Part shown: one piece after another, positions 26,624 to 35,386 of the stretch | How positions within the stretch are numbered: position 1 is the first letter of the stretch | Layout of the letters: each line of letters opens with the position of its first letter | NCBI GenBank assembly: GCA_024128875.1 | Contig: JAMYFF010000001.1 | Location: 124,001 to 188,000 of the forward strand | Length of the DNA: 64,000 nt | DNA from: Salinilacustrithrix flava | GTDB taxonomy: Bacteria; Actinomycetota; Acidimicrobiia; Acidimicrobiales; Salinilacustritrichaceae | Direction of reading: 5' to 3' | Notes under the pieces: generated by a model | Seen by the model: the letters and a program-made list of their open reading frames with translations, nothing else | What the model was told of the DNA's origin: nothing | The model's database searches: none | Position numbers and translations under genes: made by a program

Positions 26624-27439
26624 TCAGTCCGGGTAGCCGACGTGCCAGAGGGTGAGGCCCTCGGGCGGGGCCACGGTGCCGGCGGCCCGGCGGTCCTCGG
26701 CGGCGAGGATGCCCCGGATGTCGCCGGCGGTCAGCTTGCCCCGGCCGACGTCGACGAGGGTGCCGACGACGGAGCGGACCATCTGGTGGCAGAACGACGA
26801 CGCCTGGATCCAGAAGCGCAGGGTCTGGTCGTCGACGACCTCCCAGCGGGCGGAGCGGACCTCCCGCACCAGGGAGGCCTCCGTGCCATCGCTGCGCTTG
26901 GGGCGCCGGCAGAACGAGGTGAAGTCGTGCGTCCCGATCAGCGGGTCGCAGGCCAGGCGTAGCACGTCGAGCTCGAGGGGCTCCTTGACCTGCCAGGCCC
27001 GGTGCACCGAGAACGGGTCGGGCACCTCGTCGTTGTGGATCGTGTACCGGTAGGTGCGGGACGTGGCGTCGAAGCGGGACGAGAACGCCATCGGCACGAT
27101 CGCCGGCTCCCGGACCGCGACCTCGGGGCCGCACAGGGCGTTCACCGCCCGGCACAAGCCGTCGAGGTCGACGCCCTCGGTGGTCACGAAGTCCACGACC
27201 TGGCCGTGGGCGTGCACCCCCTTGTCGGTGCGACCAGCGCAGGTCAGCTCGATGGGGTGCCGTAGGAAGCGCTCGAGGGCCTCGGTGAGGCGGCCGCCGA
27301 CGGTGGGGACCCCGGGGTTGACGGCGAACCCGTGGAAGCGGGTGCCGTCGTAGGCGACCGTCATCCGGACGCGGACGTGGGGAAGCAGGGGTGCCTCGGT
27401 CATGTCGTCTTCGTCGAAGAGGGTGAGGGGCGTCGCCAT
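26624..27439 (-). CDS. truA: tRNA pseudouridine(38-40) synthase
   Basis: About 271 residues. The catalytic aspartate is in CAGRTDKGVHAHGQVVDF; other TruA blocks are RMTVAYDGTRFHGFA, AFSSRFDATSRTYRY and FCHQMVRSVVGTLVDVGRGKL. It modifies the anticodon stem-loop at positions 38-40. Several starts are possible (ATG 27439, ATG 27403, GTG 27451); none has a clear ribosome-binding site. It follows the rplQ terminator region, a common place for truA after the alpha operon. The 3' end converges with selD. Confidence 0.93.
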   Translation of the reverse strand: MATPLTLFDEDDMTEAPLLPHVRVRMTVAYDGTRFHGFAVNPGVPTVGGRLTEALERFLRHPIELTCAGRTDKGVHAHGQVVDFVTTEGVDLDGLCRAVNALCGPEVAVREPAIVPMAFSSRFDATSRTYRYTIHNDEVPDPFSVHRAWQVKEPLELDVLRLACDPLIGTHDFTSFCRRPKRSDGTEASLVREVRSARWEVVDDQTLRFWIQASSFCHQMVRSVVGTLVDVGRGKLTAGDIRGILAAEDRRAAGTVAPPEGLTLWHVGYPD

Positions 27440-27468
27440 GGCGGGCAACAACTTCGCACAGAACGCGC

Positions 27469-27498
27469 AGCGGCCCGGCGCACTCGCGCCGGGCCGCT
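27469..27498 (-). terminator. Terminator of the alpha (rpmJ-rplQ) operon
   Basis: A perfect 13-bp inverted repeat AGCGGCCCGGCGC / GCGCCGGGCCGCT with a 4-base loop, about 70 bases after the rplQ stop and before truA. It lacks a long T run. Confidence 0.7.
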
Positions 27499-27565
27499 CC
27501 TCGGCGCAGGGCGCCTCGTCGCCATCGAGTTCTTCGGCTGGGCCTCAGAACTCGGTCGCCTCGTC

Positions 27566-27919
27566 CTAGACGAGCTCGATGCGAGCCATCGGCGCGTTGT
27601 CGCCGTGGCGGGGGCCGAGCTTGAGGATCCGGGTGTAGCCACCCGGACGGTCGACGTAGCGGGGGCCGACGTCGGTCATGAGCTTGTGGGCCATCTCCTC
27701 GTCGCGCAGGTACGCGACGACCTGGCGGTGGTTGTGGAGACCGCCCTTCTTGGCCTTGGTGATCAGCTTCTCGGCCACCGGGCGGACGGCCTTGGCCTTG
27801 GCCTCGGTGGTCACGATCGACTCGGCGGCGATGAGGCTGGCCACCAGGTTGCCGAACATGGCCTTCTGGTGGGAGGACGAGCCGCCGAAGCGCTTGCCCT
27901 TGCGGGGACGTGCGGGCAT
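27566..27919 (-). CDS. rplQ: 50S ribosomal protein L17
   Basis: 117 residues, a bacterial-length L17 with the conserved start [21 protein letters not shown] and the block [24 protein letters not shown]. It is the last gene of the alpha operon, 9 bases after rpoA, followed by a strong hairpin. Confidence 0.97.
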   Translation of the reverse strand: MPARPRKGKRFGGSSSHQKAMFGNLVASLIAAESIVTTEAKAKAVRPVAEKLITKAKKGGLHNHRQVVAYLRDEEMAHKLMTDVGPRYVDRPGGYTRILKLGPRHGDNAPMARIELV

Positions 27920-27928
27920 GTTGTTCTC

Positions 27929-28867
27929 CTAGCCTCGGATGCGCAGCGTGAGGCCGCGCTCATCCAGCTTCTCGACGACCTCGTCCAGGGACTTCTGGCC
28001 GAAGTTGGTGATGGCGAGCAGGTCGTCTTCGGTCTTGTTGACGAGCTCGCCGACGGTGTTGACCTGCGCACGCTTGAGGCAGTTGCGCGGCCGCTCGGAC
28101 AGCTCGAGGTCCTCGATGGGCAGGTCGAGGTCGGACGGACCGGTGCCCGCGACGGGCACCTCGCCCAGCTCGAGGCCCTGGGGCTCCTCGCTCATGTCGG
28201 CGATCAGGCCGACCAGGCTGCGCAGCGTGTCGCCGGCGGACGCGAGGGCCTCGGCGGGGCTGATCGAGCCGTCGGTGTGGACGTCGATGACGAGCTTGTC
28301 GTAGTTGGTGTCCTGCTCGACGCGGGTGGGCTCGACCGAGAAGGTGGCCTTGCGCACCGGCGAGAAGATCGAGTCGACCGGGATCACGCCGATGGTGTCG
28401 GAGCTCTTGTTGCGGTCGGCGGACACGTAGCCACGGCCCTTGGCGATGGTGACGTCGATGGCCAGGCGGCCGTCGCCGTTCATCGTGGCGATGTGCAGGT
28501 CCGGGTTGAGGACCTCCACGTCGGCGTTGTCCTGCAGGTCGGCTGCGGTGACCTCGGCGGGGCCGCGGGCATCGAGGCGCAGGGAGACGGGCTCGTCGCT
28601 GTGGCACACCACGACGAGGTCCTTGAGGTTGAGGATGATGTCGGTGACGTCCTCGACCACGCCGCCGATCGTGTCGAACTCGTGCAGGGCCTCGTCGAAG
28701 CGCACCTGGGTGACGGCGGCGCCGGGGATCGAGGACAGCAGGACGCGCCGCAGCGAGTTGCCGATGGTGTGCCCGAAGCCGGGCTCGAGGGGGCTGATGA
28801 CGAACCGCTGACGGTTGTCGGCCTCTTCGCCCTGGGGCTCGACGGTTGGGCGTTGGATGACCAGCAT
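27929..28867 (-). CDS. rpoA: DNA-directed RNA polymerase subunit alpha
   Basis: 312 residues. The N-terminal dimerisation domain (FVISPLEPGFGHTIGNSLRRVLLSS) and the C-terminal domain that binds UP elements and activators (LELSERPRNCLKRAQVNTVGEL, FGQKSLDEVVEKL) are joined by a linker at about 230-245. It seeds assembly of the polymerase core with RpoB and RpoC, encoded further right in this window. Confidence 0.98.
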   Translation of the reverse strand: MLVIQRPTVEPQGEEADNRQRFVISPLEPGFGHTIGNSLRRVLLSSIPGAAVTQVRFDEALHEFDTIGGVVEDVTDIILNLKDLVVVCHSDEPVSLRLDARGPAEVTAADLQDNADVEVLNPDLHIATMNGDGRLAIDVTIAKGRGYVSADRNKSSDTIGVIPVDSIFSPVRKATFSVEPTRVEQDTNYDKLVIDVHTDGSISPAEALASAGDTLRSLVGLIADMSEEPQGLELGEVPVAGTGPSDLDLPIEDLELSERPRNCLKRAQVNTVGELVNKTEDDLLAITNFGQKSLDEVVEKLDERGLTLRIRG

Positions 28868-28923
28868 GGAGCGAGGTACCTCGTCAGGTGGAGAAGGAGG
28901 GGCGGTGTGGGCGGTGCAGGGTG

Positions 28924-29541
28924 CTACTTCGAGTACAGCTCGACGATGAGCTGCTCTCGCACGGGCACGTCGATCTGCTCACGCTCGGGGTAGGCCCGAA
29001 CGGTGACGGCGAAGCCGTCGTCGCCCGTCTCGAGCCAGCCCGGGGCCTGGCGGTCGAGGACGTCCTTGTTCCACTGCACGGTGACCATGTCGCGGGACTT
29101 GGTGCGCAGCGAGACCTTGTCGCCGACGCGGACGCGGTAGCTGGGGATGGTGACCCGCTTGCCGTTGACGTCGAAGTGGCCGTGGTTCACGAACTGGCGT
29201 GCCTGCGGGCGGGTGGCGGCGAGGCCGGCCCGGTACACGACGTTGTCGAGGCGGCGCTCGAGCATCTGGAGCATGAGCTCGCCGGTGACGCCCTTGCGGC
29301 GGTTCGCCTCCTCGTAGAGGTTGCGGAACTGGCGCTCGGAGAGACCGTAGGAGAAGCGGGCCTTCTGCTTCTCCTGCAGCTGGGCGAGGTACTCGGAGGG
29401 CTGGCCCCGGCGACGGCTGCGGCCGTGCTCGCCGGGCGGGTAGGGGCGACGGTCGAGGGCGCGCACCTCTCCCGAGGTGCCGAAGATGTTGACGCCGAGT
29501 CGACGAGCGATGCGGCTGCGGGGTCCGGTGTAACGAGACAT
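28924..29541 (-). CDS. rpsD: 30S ribosomal protein S4
   Basis: 205 residues. The start [20 protein letters not shown] is followed by the S4 RNA-binding domain ([33 protein letters not shown]). It is of the zinc-free type: no CxxC pair near the N-terminus. It lies 10 bases after rpsK and 56 bases before rpoA, the usual alpha-operon order. Confidence 0.98.
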   Translation of the reverse strand: MSRYTGPRSRIARRLGVNIFGTSGEVRALDRRPYPPGEHGRSRRRGQPSEYLAQLQEKQKARFSYGLSERQFRNLYEEANRRKGVTGELMLQMLERRLDNVVYRAGLAATRPQARQFVNHGHFDVNGKRVTIPSYRVRVGDKVSLRTKSRDMVTVQWNKDVLDRQAPGWLETGDDGFAVTVRAYPEREQIDVPVREQLIVELYSK

Positions 29542-29551
29542 GTTCTGTTCC

Positions 29552-29950
29552 TCAGGTGCGGCGGCGCTTGGGCGGGCGGCAGCCGTTGTGCGGGACGGGG
29601 GTGACGTCCTTGATGCCGGACACCTCGATGCCGGCGTTCTGGATCGAGCGGATGGCGGTCTCGCGGCCGGAGCCGGGGCCCTTGACCTGGACCTCGACGC
29701 GACGCACGCCGTGCTCCATGGCGCCGCGGGCGGCCTTCTCGGCCGCCATCTGGGCGGCGAAGGGCGTGGACTTGCGGGAGCCCTTGAAGCCCACGTTGCC
29801 GGCCGATGCCCAGGACAAGACGTTGCCTGCCGGGTCGGTGATGGCGACGATCGTGTTGTTGAACGACGACTTGATGTGGGCGATGCCGTGCGAGATGTTC
29901 TTGCGTTCGCGCTTGCGGGGGCGTCGACCGCCCGAGGAGGGCTTGGCCAC
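29552..29950 (-). CDS. rpsK: 30S ribosomal protein S11
   Basis: 132 residues. The conserved core [20 protein letters not shown] is present, as is the C-terminal [17 protein letters not shown]. Its start codon shares a base with the rpsM stop (29950), so the two are translationally coupled. Confidence 0.98.
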   Translation of the reverse strand: MAKPSSGGRRPRKRERKNISHGIAHIKSSFNNTIVAITDPAGNVLSWASAGNVGFKGSRKSTPFAAQMAAEKAARGAMEHGVRRVEVQVKGPGSGRETAIRSIQNAGIEVSGIKDVTPVPHNGCRPPKRRRT

Positions 29951-30327
29951 TACTTCTTCACCTTCTTCTTGCCGGCAACGGTCTTCTTCGGGCCCTTGCG
30001 GGTCCGTGCGTTGGTGTGGGTGCGCTGACCGCGGACGGGCAGGCCCTTGCGGTGCCTGATGCCCTGGTAGGAGCCGATCTCGATCTTGCGCTTGATGTTC
30101 TGCTGGACCTCACGCCGCAGGTCGCCTTCGACCTCGGCGTTCTCGTCGATCCACTCGCGGACCTTGTTGACCTCGGAGTCGGTCAGGTCTCGGACGCGGG
30201 TGCTCGGGTCGATGCCGACCTCGTCGCAGATGCGGGCGGCAGTGGTGTTGCCGATGCCGAACAGGTAGGTCAGCGAGATCACCAGCCGCTTGTCGCGGGG
30301 GATGTCGACGCCTTGGATACGTGCCAT
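29950..30327 (-). CDS. rpsM: 30S ribosomal protein S13
   Basis: 125 residues. It has [20 protein letters not shown], a helix-hairpin-helix-like segment and the C-terminal [18 protein letters not shown] tail that contacts the P site. It follows rpmJ by 16 bases. Confidence 0.98.
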   Translation of the reverse strand: MARIQGVDIPRDKRLVISLTYLFGIGNTTAARICDEVGIDPSTRVRDLTDSEVNKVREWIDENAEVEGDLRREVQQNIKRKIEIGSYQGIRHRKGLPVRGQRTHTNARTRKGPKKTVAGKKKVKK

Positions 30328-30343
30328 GTTCCGGGTTCGCTCC

Positions 30344-30457
30344 TCAGCCCTGGCGCTGCTTGTGACGGGGATTCGTGCAGAGGACCATGACGCGCCCGTG
30401 CCGGCGGATCACCTGGCACTTCTCGCACATGGGCTTGACACTGGGTCGGACCTTCAT
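30344..30457 (-). CDS. rpmJ: 50S ribosomal protein L36 (zinc-binding type)
   Basis: 37 residues, ATG at 30457. CEKC and later C...H residues ([13 protein letters not shown]) give the complete zinc site of the C+ form. It opens the alpha operon here. In many actinobacteria infA lies directly before it, but no infA reading frame exists between 30458 and 30747. Confidence 0.96.
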   Translation of the reverse strand: MKVRPSVKPMCEKCQVIRRHGRVMVLCTNPRHKQRQG

Positions 30458-30480
30458 CGGTTGCTCTCTCGAGAGTGGTT

Positions 30481-30514
30481 GCTCAGTGGCACCGGGAGCC
30501 GGCCACGACTGAGC
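30481..30514 (-). promoter_or_regulatory. Leader hairpin upstream of rpmJ
   Basis: GCTCAGT/ACTGAGC arms enclose a further GC-rich stem, in the roughly 155-base leader between the promoter and the rpmJ start. This could be an autoregulatory r-protein leader; no known class could be assigned by eye. The rest of 30458-30747 holds no gene. Confidence 0.4.
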
Positions 30515-30616
30515 TCGTACGGGGGTGAGCTCCACCTGCACCCGATCCCAGGACGAGACATGGGTGAGCACAGGCCACTGCAGGGGCAGGCGCGCCTGTC
30601 CCAGAGCCGAAGGGAG

Positions 30617-30646
30617 ATCCTATGACAGCGCGCACACGACCGCCAA
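30617..30646 (-). promoter_or_regulatory. Promoter of the rpmJ-rpsM-rpsK-rpsD-rpoA-rplQ operon
   Basis: On the minus strand: TTGGCG (30641-30646), an 18-base spacer, TAGGAT (30617-30622). It lies in the otherwise gene-free stretch between map and rpmJ. Confidence 0.6.
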
Positions 30647-30747
30647 CCCCACGAGCGACGAGGGGCCGGATCGGTGGCGCCGTCGAGCCCATCGGGGCCC
30701 GCGAACCCCCACATCATGACCGATCCGGGCACGAGATGGGGGGATTC

Positions 30748-31509
30748 TCAGCGTCGGGTGAGGACCTCGGGACCGTGCTCGGTCACGGCGACGGTGTGCT
30801 CCCAGTGGACGGATCGGGCGCCGTCGGCGGTGACCACGGTCCAGCCGTCGGCCAGCACCCGGTAGTCGGAGGTGCCGGCGCAGACCATGGGTTCGATGGC
30901 GAGCACCATGCCGACCTCGATGGGCAGGCCCTTGCCGGGCGTGCCGGTGTTCAGCACGTCGGGCGCTTCGTGCATGGCCCGCCCGATGCCGTGGCCGCAG
31001 TGGTCTTCGAGCACCGAGAACCCCGCGGCGCGCACGACCGACTCCACGGCGTGGCCGAGGTCGCCGAGGGTGTTGCCCGCCACCACCTGCTCGATGCCGG
31101 CCTCCAGCGAGCGACGGCCGACCTCGATGAGCTCCAGGTCCGCCGCGCTCCCCTGCCCGACGCAGGCCGTGAAGGCGGCGTCGCCGTGCCACCCGTCGAC
31201 CACGGCGCCGCAGTCGATGGAGACGACATCGCCCTCCTCGAGGACGCGGGAGCCGGGGATGCCGTGGACGATCTCGTCGTTCACGCTGGCGCAGACCACG
31301 GCCGGGAACCCGCCGTAGCCGAGGAAGTTGGAGGTGGCGCCCCGGCGGTCGAGCACGTCGCGGGCCAGGGCATCGAGCTCGCCGGTGGTCACCCCGGGGC
31401 GGAGCGCCTCCCGGCACACGTCGTGCATCTCGGCCACGACCAGGCCGGCCCTGCGCATGGTCGCGATCTCGTCGGCGGACCGGCGAGCGCCCCGATCTCG
31501 GCGACCCAT
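30748..31509 (-). CDS. map: Methionine aminopeptidase, type I
   Basis: 253 residues. It removes the initiator methionine of nascent proteins. The five metal ligands are in VSIDCGAVVDGWHGDAAFT (two Asp), HGIGRAMHEAP (His), AIEPMVCAG (Glu) and HWEHTVAVTEHG (Glu). It starts at ATG 31509, 5 bases after adk, and is likely cotranscribed with secY and adk in their ancestral order. The N-terminus is short, so there is no SH3-binding extension. Confidence 0.95.
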   Translation of the reverse strand: MGRRDRGARRSADEIATMRRAGLVVAEMHDVCREALRPGVTTGELDALARDVLDRRGATSNFLGYGGFPAVVCASVNDEIVHGIPGSRVLEEGDVVSIDCGAVVDGWHGDAAFTACVGQGSAADLELIEVGRRSLEAGIEQVVAGNTLGDLGHAVESVVRAAGFSVLEDHCGHGIGRAMHEAPDVLNTGTPGKGLPIEVGMVLAIEPMVCAGTSDYRVLADGWTVVTADGARSVHWEHTVAVTEHGPEVLTRR

Positions 31510-31514
31510 CGCCC

Positions 31515-32174
31515 CTACCGCCGGGCGGTGTCGATGGTCCGGATCAGCCGGGCCGTGACCTCGTCGGGGTCGCCGTCGCCGTCGACGACCATGAGCAGGT
31601 CCCGCTCCTCGTACCACTCGATCAGCGGGGCGGTCTCGGCCTCGTAGATGTCGAGGCGGCGCTTGATCGCGTCCTCGGTGTCGTCGGCGCGCTGGATGAC
31701 CTCGCCGCCGCAGTGGTCGCAGGTCCAGCCGTGCTTGGGCGGTGCGTGCACCGCGTAGTTGGCGCCGCAGTCGACGCAGACCCGCCGGGCGGCCAGGCGC
31801 TCGAGCACGACGTCGGTGGGCACGGCCAGGTCGATGACCAGGTCGAGGGGCAGGTCGGCGGTGATCGCGGCCAGGGACTCGGCCTGGGACTCGGTCCGGG
31901 GGAAGCCGTCGAGGATGTAGCCCCGGTTGCGGGTGTCGTCCTTGAGCAGGCGCTCCTCGACCACCCCGATGATGATGTCGTCGGGCAGCAGCTCGCCCGC
32001 GTCCATGTACTCCTTGGCCTTGCGTCCGAAGGCGGTGCCCTCCTTCACGGCGGCACGGAGCATGTCGCCGGTGGAGATGTGGGGCACGACGAAGTGGCGG
32101 GAGAGCCGCGTGCACTGGGTGCCCTTGCCGGCTCCCTGCCGGCCGAGCATCACGAGTCGAGCACCGGGGATCAT
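31515..32174 (-). CDS. adk: Adenylate kinase, zinc-containing long-lid form
   Basis: 219 residues from ATG 32174. P-loop MLGRQGAGKGTQCTRL; AMP-binding HISTGDMLRAAV and GYILDGFPRTESQAE; the lid carries a CxxC...CxxC zinc site (CVDCGANY, CDHCGG). It interconverts ATP+AMP and 2 ADP. The frame stays open upstream to 32864, but that stretch is antisense to the DUF559 gene. It normally follows secY; here an inverted gene separates them. Confidence 0.96.
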   Translation of the reverse strand: MIPGARLVMLGRQGAGKGTQCTRLSRHFVVPHISTGDMLRAAVKEGTAFGRKAKEYMDAGELLPDDIIIGVVEERLLKDDTRNRGYILDGFPRTESQAESLAAITADLPLDLVIDLAVPTDVVLERLAARRVCVDCGANYAVHAPPKHGWTCDHCGGEVIQRADDTEDAIKRRLDIYEAETAPLIEWYEERDLLMVVDGDGDPDEVTARLIRTIDTARR

Positions 32175-32234
32175 GAGAGCACGCACCCTACCGGCCCCGC
32201 TTTCACCCATCCGAAATCCCCCACCCACCCCGAA

Positions 32235-32277
32235 ATCCCGTGGATCCCGACCACGGGTGGTGCTGGATCCACGGGAT
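32235..32277. repeat. Palindromic repeat, copy A (upstream of the DUF559 gene)
   Basis: Outer arms ATCCCGTGGATCC (32235-32247) and GGATCCACGGGAT (32265-32277) are perfect complements. Between them lies an inner palindrome ACCAC-GG-GTGGT. Related elements are at 33248-33290 and 51788-51838. Confidence 0.75.
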
Positions 32278-32346
32278 ATCGAGCTGTCGGTGGGGGTTCG
32301 TACGATCGGACCCGTCTTCCCCCAGGCACACACCGGAGGAAGACCC

Positions 32347-33264
32347 ATGCCCGCACCATCGCCAGCGGCGATCTCGCTGCTCGAGCACCAGCAGGCGCTC
32401 ATCACCCGCCCGCAGCTGAGCGCCCTCGACGGCGGCTTTCCGCTCCTGCGCCGGCTGCTCCGCAACGGCACCTGGATGCGTCTCGATGCCGGCCTGTACG
32501 GCCCAGCCGGCGTTCCGATGACCTGGCCACGTCGGCTCATGGCTGCCCTGCTGCTCGCTCCGACCGGTTCGCTGGCATCCCACCGGGCCGGCGCCCACCT
32601 CACGGGCGTCGGTGGCTTCGACCCCGTCCCGGCCCCGGAGATCAGCATCCCGGCCGGCACGACCTTCCGACGTGCCGACGTGATCGTCCACGAGTCGACC
32701 GACCTCGAGCTCGCCGCGCCGTGTCGCATCGATGGCATCCCGTGCACGGGACCGACCCGGATCGCCATGGACCTGGGCTGCGTCATCTCCGAGAAGCGGT
32801 ACCGCCAGACCGTGCGCGAGCTGCGACACGAGCACGGCGTCACCAGCGATGCACTGCTGCGCACCTACCTGCGCCACAAGCGACGGGGACGCAACGGCGG
32901 CGCCGCCCTGCGGGACTGGCTCGACCGCTACTTCGAGGTCGACGGCGTGCCGGAATCCGGACTCGAACAGCTCGTCCTGGACGCCATCCTCGATGCGTGC
33001 CTGCCCGTGCCGGTGGCACAGCACTGGGTGCGCGCCGCTGACGCCTCGTACCGACTCGATCTCGCCTATCCGGAGCGCCGGATCTGCGTCGAGGTCGACG
33101 GCGTGCAACATCGCGACGACGTCGACGTCCGGGAGGCGGACCTCGTCAGGCAGCGCGCGCTCGAGGACGCAGGGTGGACGGTCATCCGGATCCGCAGCTG
33201 GTGCTTGGCCAGCGACCTCGCCGCCGCGCTTCGCCAGCTCCGTGGACATCTCGTGGGTCGGTGA
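32347..33264 (+). CDS. DUF559/Vsr-like endonuclease-domain protein with AbiEi-like N-terminus
   Basis: 305 residues. The N-terminal part (residues 10-60, LLEHQQALITRPQLSALDG, GTWMRLDAGLYGPAG) resembles the winged-helix of AbiEi-type proteins; the C-terminal part has a PD-(D/E)xK nuclease-like core: YRLDLAYPERRICVEVDGVQHR with D...EVD, then ADLVRQRALEDAGWTVIRI, as in DUF559/Vsr-like proteins. Function unknown; relatives are often near mobile or defence loci. A GGAGGAAG ribosome-binding site precedes ATG 32347. It is inverted between secY and adk and bracketed by two palindromic repeats, the second of which contains its stop codon. Confidence 0.8.
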   Translation: MPAPSPAAISLLEHQQALITRPQLSALDGGFPLLRRLLRNGTWMRLDAGLYGPAGVPMTWPRRLMAALLLAPTGSLASHRAGAHLTGVGGFDPVPAPEISIPAGTTFRRADVIVHESTDLELAAPCRIDGIPCTGPTRIAMDLGCVISEKRYRQTVRELRHEHGVTSDALLRTYLRHKRRGRNGGAALRDWLDRYFEVDGVPESGLEQLVLDAILDACLPVPVAQHWVRAADASYRLDLAYPERRICVEVDGVQHRDDVDVREADLVRQRALEDAGWTVIRIRSWCLASDLAAALRQLRGHLVGR

Positions 33265-33290
33265 CCACGGGTGGTCACGATCCACGAGAT
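33248..33290. repeat. Palindromic repeat, copy B (overlapping the DUF559 stop codon)
   Basis: Outer arms ATCTCGTGG (33248-33256) and CCACGAGAT (33282-33290), with an inner palindrome GTGACCAC-GG-GTGGTCAC (33261-33278). The TGA stop of the DUF559 gene (33262-33264) is inside the inner arm. It can also act as terminator between the convergent DUF559 and secY genes. Confidence 0.7.
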
Positions 33291-33302
33291 TTCCTGCGGG
33301 GG

Positions 33303-34646
33303 CTAGTTCAGGAAGCCCTCGTAGTTGCGCATCATGAGCTGGCTGTCGATCTGCTTCATGAACTCGAGCATCACGCCGACGGCGATGAGCACCGAGATGC
33401 CGCCGAAGGGGAAGTTCGTGATGTCGGCGGAGACGAGCAGGATCGAGGGCAGCAGGGCGATCATGGCCACGAACAGGGCGCCGGGGAGGGTGATCCGGTT
33501 CAGGATGCGGCCGAGGTACCGCTCGGTCTGGGGGCCGGGGCGGATGCCGGGGATGTAGCCGCCCTGGCGGCGGATCGTGTCGGCCTGCTTGGCCGGGTCG
33601 AACTGGATCGCCGTGTAGAAGTAGGCGAAGCCCACGATCAGGAAGCCGTACACGAGGATGTAGACGATCGAGTCGGGCTGGACCAGGTTGGTGTCGACCC
33701 AGCGCTGGATGCTGACCGCCCAGCTCCGGTCGGCGGGGAGCACCTGGGTGAACAGCAGCGGCAGGTACAGCACCGAGCTGGCGAAGATCACCGGGATCAC
33801 GCCGGACTGGTTGACCTTGAGCGGGATGTAGGTGGACTGGCCGCCGGTCATCTTGTTGCCGACGACCCGCTTGGAGAACTGCACCGGGATGCGGCGCTGG
33901 CCGAGCTCCACGAACACGATCGCCACCATGATCGCCACCCCCAGCAGCAGCAGCGGGAGCAGCAGGGCCATGCCCCGCTCGGCGTTGATCTGGGCTCCGG
34001 CGACCGGGAAGCTGGACACCACCGAGGCGAAGATCAGCAGCGACATGCCGTTGCCGATGCCTCGCTGGGTGATGAGCTCGCCCATCCACATGAGCAGGGC
34101 GGTGCCGGCGGTGAGGGTGAGCACCACGATGAGGATGCGGCCGGTGTTGAAGTTCTCGTCACCGCCGAACAGGTCGATGCCGAGATCGACACCACCGCCG
34201 GCGCCGAGGAGGCCGCCGCCGCCGTTGTGGAACAGGAAGGCCAGGCCGGTGGACTGCAGCAGGGCGATGGCCACCGTCAGGTAGCGGGTCCACTGCGTGA
34301 TCTTGCGCTGGCCGACCGCACCCTGCTGGGACCACTGCTCGAGGCGCGGGATCACCACGGTGAGGATCTGCATGATGATCGACGCCGTGATGTACGGCAT
34401 GATCCCGAGCGCGAACAGCGCGAACTGGGTGAGCGCGCCGCCCGAGAACAGGGTCAGGAAGCCGAGCACGCCAGCGCCCTGCTCGGCCTGCTCCTTCAGG
34501 TTCTGGACGGCGTCGAGGTCGATGCCAGGCGCCGGGATCGCCGAACCCGCCCGGTACAGGGCGAGGATGAAGATCACGAACAGGATCTTGTTGCGAAGGT
34601 CCGAGACGGACGCGACGCGCGCGAGGCTCTTCAGGCTCTGGAACAC
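33303..34646 (-). CDS. secY: Preprotein translocase subunit SecY
   Basis: 447 residues with ten predicted membrane segments. It forms the protein-conducting channel of the Sec pathway. Blocks seen: the N-terminal segment ILFVIFILALYRAGSAIPAPG, the plug region, GITPYIxAS-like GIMPYITASIIMQ, QSTYIPLKVNQSGVIPVIFA, and GGYIPGIRPGPQTERYLGRI on the large cytoplasmic loop that contacts SecA and the ribosome. It follows rplO by 40 bases, the standard end of the spc operon. Confidence 0.97.
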   Translation of the reverse strand: MFQSLKSLARVASVSDLRNKILFVIFILALYRAGSAIPAPGIDLDAVQNLKEQAEQGAGVLGFLTLFSGGALTQFALFALGIMPYITASIIMQILTVVIPRLEQWSQQGAVGQRKITQWTRYLTVAIALLQSTGLAFLFHNGGGGLLGAGGGVDLGIDLFGGDENFNTGRILIVVLTLTAGTALLMWMGELITQRGIGNGMSLLIFASVVSSFPVAGAQINAERGMALLLPLLLLGVAIMVAIVFVELGQRRIPVQFSKRVVGNKMTGGQSTYIPLKVNQSGVIPVIFASSVLYLPLLFTQVLPADRSWAVSIQRWVDTNLVQPDSIVYILVYGFLIVGFAYFYTAIQFDPAKQADTIRRQGGYIPGIRPGPQTERYLGRILNRITLPGALFVAMIALLPSILLVSADITNFPFGGISVLIAVGVMLEFMKQIDSQLMMRNYEGFLN

Positions 34647-34686
34647 GTGCTCCCCAGGGGGTGGCGGCTCAGCCGATCCGGCAGGA

Positions 34687-35178
34687 TCAGCGGTTGGTGA
34701 ACTGGTTGCCCTTGGCCGGCGGACGACGATCGCCCCACGGCAGGGGCCGGGTCTCGACCGTACCGCCCGCGGCGGTGATGGCTTCGGCAGCCGACGCCGA
34801 GAACTTGTGGGCGGTGACGTTCAGCGCAGCGCTGACCTCGCCACGACCGAGGATCTTCACCAGGGCGCCCTTGCGGACCAGGCCCTTGGCGTGGAGCGCC
34901 TCGGGGGTGATGTCGGTGAGGCCGGACTCGCTGAGCGTGTCCAGGTTGATGGCCTGGTACTCGACGCGGAAGGGGTTGTTGAAGCCCCGGCGCTTCGGCA
35001 CGCGCATGTAGAGGGGCATCTGGCCACCCTCGAAGCCCATCGGCACGGTGTTGCGCGCCTTCTGGCCCTTGGTGCCACGGCCGGCGGTCTTGCCGCCCTT
35101 GCCGCCGATGCCTCGGCCGACGCGCTTGCGGCGCCGGTTGGAGCCCTCGGGGGGCTGGAGATCGTGGATCTTGTACAT
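34687..35178 (-). CDS. rplO: 50S ribosomal protein L15
   Basis: 163 residues from ATG 35178 (MYKIHDLQPPEGSNRRRKRV), preceded by GGAGGCGAG. The glycine-rich N-terminal extension GRGIGGKGGKTAGRGTKG is typical, as is GFEGGQMPLYMRVPKRRGF. The frame continues to 35211 but without family similarity. Confidence 0.97.
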   Translation of the reverse strand: MYKIHDLQPPEGSNRRRKRVGRGIGGKGGKTAGRGTKGQKARNTVPMGFEGGQMPLYMRVPKRRGFNNPFRVEYQAINLDTLSESGLTDITPEALHAKGLVRKGALVKILGRGEVSAALNVTAHKFSASAAEAITAAGGTVETRPLPWGDRRPPAKGNQFTNR

Positions 35179-35182
35179 GGAG

Positions 35183-35386
35183 CTACTCGCCTCCGTCGCT
35201 GACGGACTCAACGACCGTGATCAGGTGCGGGACCCGGGCGATCATGCCGCGGATCTCGGGACGGTCCGGGAGGGTGTTGGTCTGGCCGATGCCACGGAGC
35301 CCGAGGGCCCGCAGCGTGCCGCGGGTCTTGGGCTTGGTGCCGATGGCGGACCGGACCTGGGTGACGGTGATCGTGGCCTCGCTCAT
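35183..35386 (-). CDS. rpmD: 50S ribosomal protein L30
   Basis: 67 residues with the diagnostic [20 protein letters not shown] and [14 protein letters not shown]. The start ATG overlaps the rpsE stop by 4 bases (ATGA), so the two are coupled. L30 is lost in some bacteria but retained here. Confidence 0.96.
   Translation of the reverse strand: MSEATITVTQVRSAIGTKPKTRGTLRALGLRGIGQTNTLPDRPEIRGMIARVPHLITVVESVSDGGE

Noticed and set aside
32203..34089. A 628-residue minus-strand frame spanning the DUF559 gene and part of secY
   Set aside because: It lies out of frame with secY and antisense to a well-supported gene, with no recognisable domains.
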